DNA of 64,000 bases, taken from assembly GCA_963422705.1 (NCBI GenBank), contig OY730443.1:496001-560000 (forward strand), in the 5' to 3' direction. Positions 63,007 to 64,000 of the stretch are shown here, in pieces (positions within the stretch are counted from its first letter, which is position 1; the number at the start of each line of letters is the position of its first letter). The notes beneath the pieces were generated by a model, which was not told where the DNA came from, made no database searches, and saw only the letters and a list, made by a program, of their open reading frames with translations. A program made the position numbers and the translations under genes. Source of the stretch: G963422705 sp963422705. GTDB taxonomy: Bacteria; Poribacteria; WGA-4E; WGA-3G.

Positions 63007-64000
63007 ATGCCAACACGTTTAGCAATAGATGGCGGAACACCTGTTATCACCCAATCCATTCCCAGTGGAATGCACGGCCCCAGTGTCATAGACGAACGGG
63101 AAGTGAATGCCGTCACCGAAGTTTTAAGGAGTGGGAAACTTTTTCGGTTTGTTGAAAATTCTAATGTCGCGAGCTTTGAGGCAGATGCAGCGGCACACCT
63201 CGGCGTGAAGCACGCATTAATGGTTAATTCAGGTACCAGTGCGCTTGTCTGTGCCTTAACCGGGGTGGGTGTCGGCCCCGGCGATGAGGTGGTTTTACCC
63301 GGTTACACTTTTATTGCAACCGCTGCCGCCATCGTTGGTGTTGGCGCCATTCCCGTGATAGCCGAGATTGACGATTCACTCGGATTGGACGTAGCTGACG
63401 TTGAACGAAAAATTACACCACATACCAAAGCGATTTTACCTGTTCATATGCAAGGCGTACCGTGTAGGCTTAAGGCGCTTGTTGAACTCGCACGAAAACA
63501 TAATCTCAAAATTGTAGAAGATTGCTGCCAGTGCGTTGGCGGGAAATATAAAGGGAAATATGCAGGCAGTTGGGGTGACGCAGGCGCGTGGAGCCTTAAC
63601 TATTACAAAATTATCTCTTGTGGCGAGGGCGGATTAGTTTTCACTAACGATTATGATGTCTATGAACGTTCCGCTTTTGCAGCAGAGCCCGGATTGCCCA
63701 TGTGGATGAGCGATGCCGAATGGAAGAACAAACCCTTTTCACGGCAGTGCTACCGCACAAGTGAGATTTTGGGGGCAATTGCACGCGTCCAACTGTCAAA
63801 ATTAGAAGACATCTTGGCACACACGCGACGGCTTAAGAAGGCATTTGTGGCTGAACTCGCCGAACAACCGAAAGGCTATATCCGGCAGCACATCGATGAC
63901 ACGAGTGGGGAATGTGGCATCAGTGCCGCAATTATTGTTCACGACAACGAACTTGCAAAGGCATACGCAGATGCACTCAAAGCGGAAGGGTTGAATGCCG
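63007..64000 (+). CDS. DegT/DnrJ/EryC1/StrS-type PLP aminotransferase, 3' truncated
   Basis: 331 codons seen; the gene runs off the window end. ATG 63007 with GTGGAGGA upstream. Opening LAIDGGTPVITQSIPSGMHG is typical of this sugar aminotransferase class. PLP-binding region: MVNSGTSALVCALTGVGVGP, GDEVVLPGYTFIATAAAIV, VEDCCQCVGGKYKGKYAGSW, and the Schiff-base Lys201 in SLNYYKIISCGEGG. Used in synthesis of amino-sugars for glycans. The acceptor is not identifiable. Confidence 0.93.
   Translation, partial: MPTRLAIDGGTPVITQSIPSGMHGPSVIDEREVNAVTEVLRSGKLFRFVENSNVASFEADAAAHLGVKHALMVNSGTSALVCALTGVGVGPGDEVVLPGYTFIATAAAIVGVGAIPVIAEIDDSLGLDVADVERKITPHTKAILPVHMQGVPCRLKALVELARKHNLKIVEDCCQCVGGKYKGKYAGSWGDAGAWSLNYYKIISCGEGGLVFTNDYDVYERSAFAAEPGLPMWMSDAEWKNKPFSRQCYRTSEILGAIARVQLSKLEDILAHTRRLKKAFVAELAEQPKGYIRQHIDDTSGECGISAAIIVHDNELAKAYADALKAEGLNA

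Overview
The window looks like a bacterial chromosome segment with a Gram-negative style envelope: TonB, TonB-dependent receptors, many lipoproteins and secreted proteins. The gene mix points to a heterotrophic marine or sponge-associated lineage such as Candidatus Poribacteria or a relative in the Planctomycetes direction. The markers are Gfo/Idh/MocA oxidoreductases, phytanoyl-CoA dioxygenase-like enzymes, a sulfatase-fold protein, LamG, FG-GAP/UnbV and TPR secreted proteins, and DUF5916. The lineage is inference from gene content; no rRNA or tRNA gene was seen.

Layout. 1-5.8 kb: the end of a nucleotide-sugar dehydrogenase, DUF309, a zinc-ribbon membrane protein, a MBL-like/cupin fusion, a lipoprotein, an adenine-type DNA methyltransferase and an oxidoreductase. 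6-9.3 kb: cysteine desulfurase and an acyl-CoA synthetase in an operon. 9.3-10.7 kb: a decayed tnpB element with a recognisable omega-RNA-like 3' region. 10.7-18.7 kb: two lipoproteins sharing an unnamed repeated domain, HrpB helicase, a TPR/propeller protein and FdhD. 18.9-20.1 kb: a small membrane protein, then a second, 5'-truncated tnpB with the same 3' RNA region, bracketed by a 50-bp direct repeat. 20.3-24.2 kb: a sugar/polyol-type catabolic set (dehydrogenase, oxidoreductase, TIM-barrel isomerase, methyltransferase). 24.4-31.1 kb, mostly minus strand: LamG protein, CRTAC1-like and TPR pair, an intact tnpB element of a different subfamily, and a secreted protein sharing a C-terminal motif with the LamG protein.

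31.6-40.5 kb: small-molecule catabolism genes (Dabb, sulfatase fold without the usual formylglycine site, VOC, two PhyH enzymes), a tandem pair of unrecognised paralogs, and a putative kinase/deoxyribosyltransferase fusion. 40.6-47.6 kb: SppA, an ELM1-like protein, a lipoprotein, a SufR-like regulator followed by a four-cluster ferredoxin, and a double GNAT. 47.8-58.6 kb: an outer-membrane uptake block of three tandem TonB-dependent receptors, a DUF5916 barrel protein and a TonB protein, probably working together to import one class of substrate. 58.6-62.8 kb: purine genes purF and purM with a small membrane protein between them and a FliG-like protein translationally linked after purM. The window ends inside a DegT/DnrJ-type aminotransferase transcribed divergently from a consensus promoter pair.

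Most unusual items: the two conserved candidate omega RNAs, the shared C-terminal LTTxWG motif, the FliG-like protein in a purine operon, the three-copy lipoprotein domain, and the unrecognised tandem pair at 35.9-38.3 kb. I saw no CRISPR array and no prophage.
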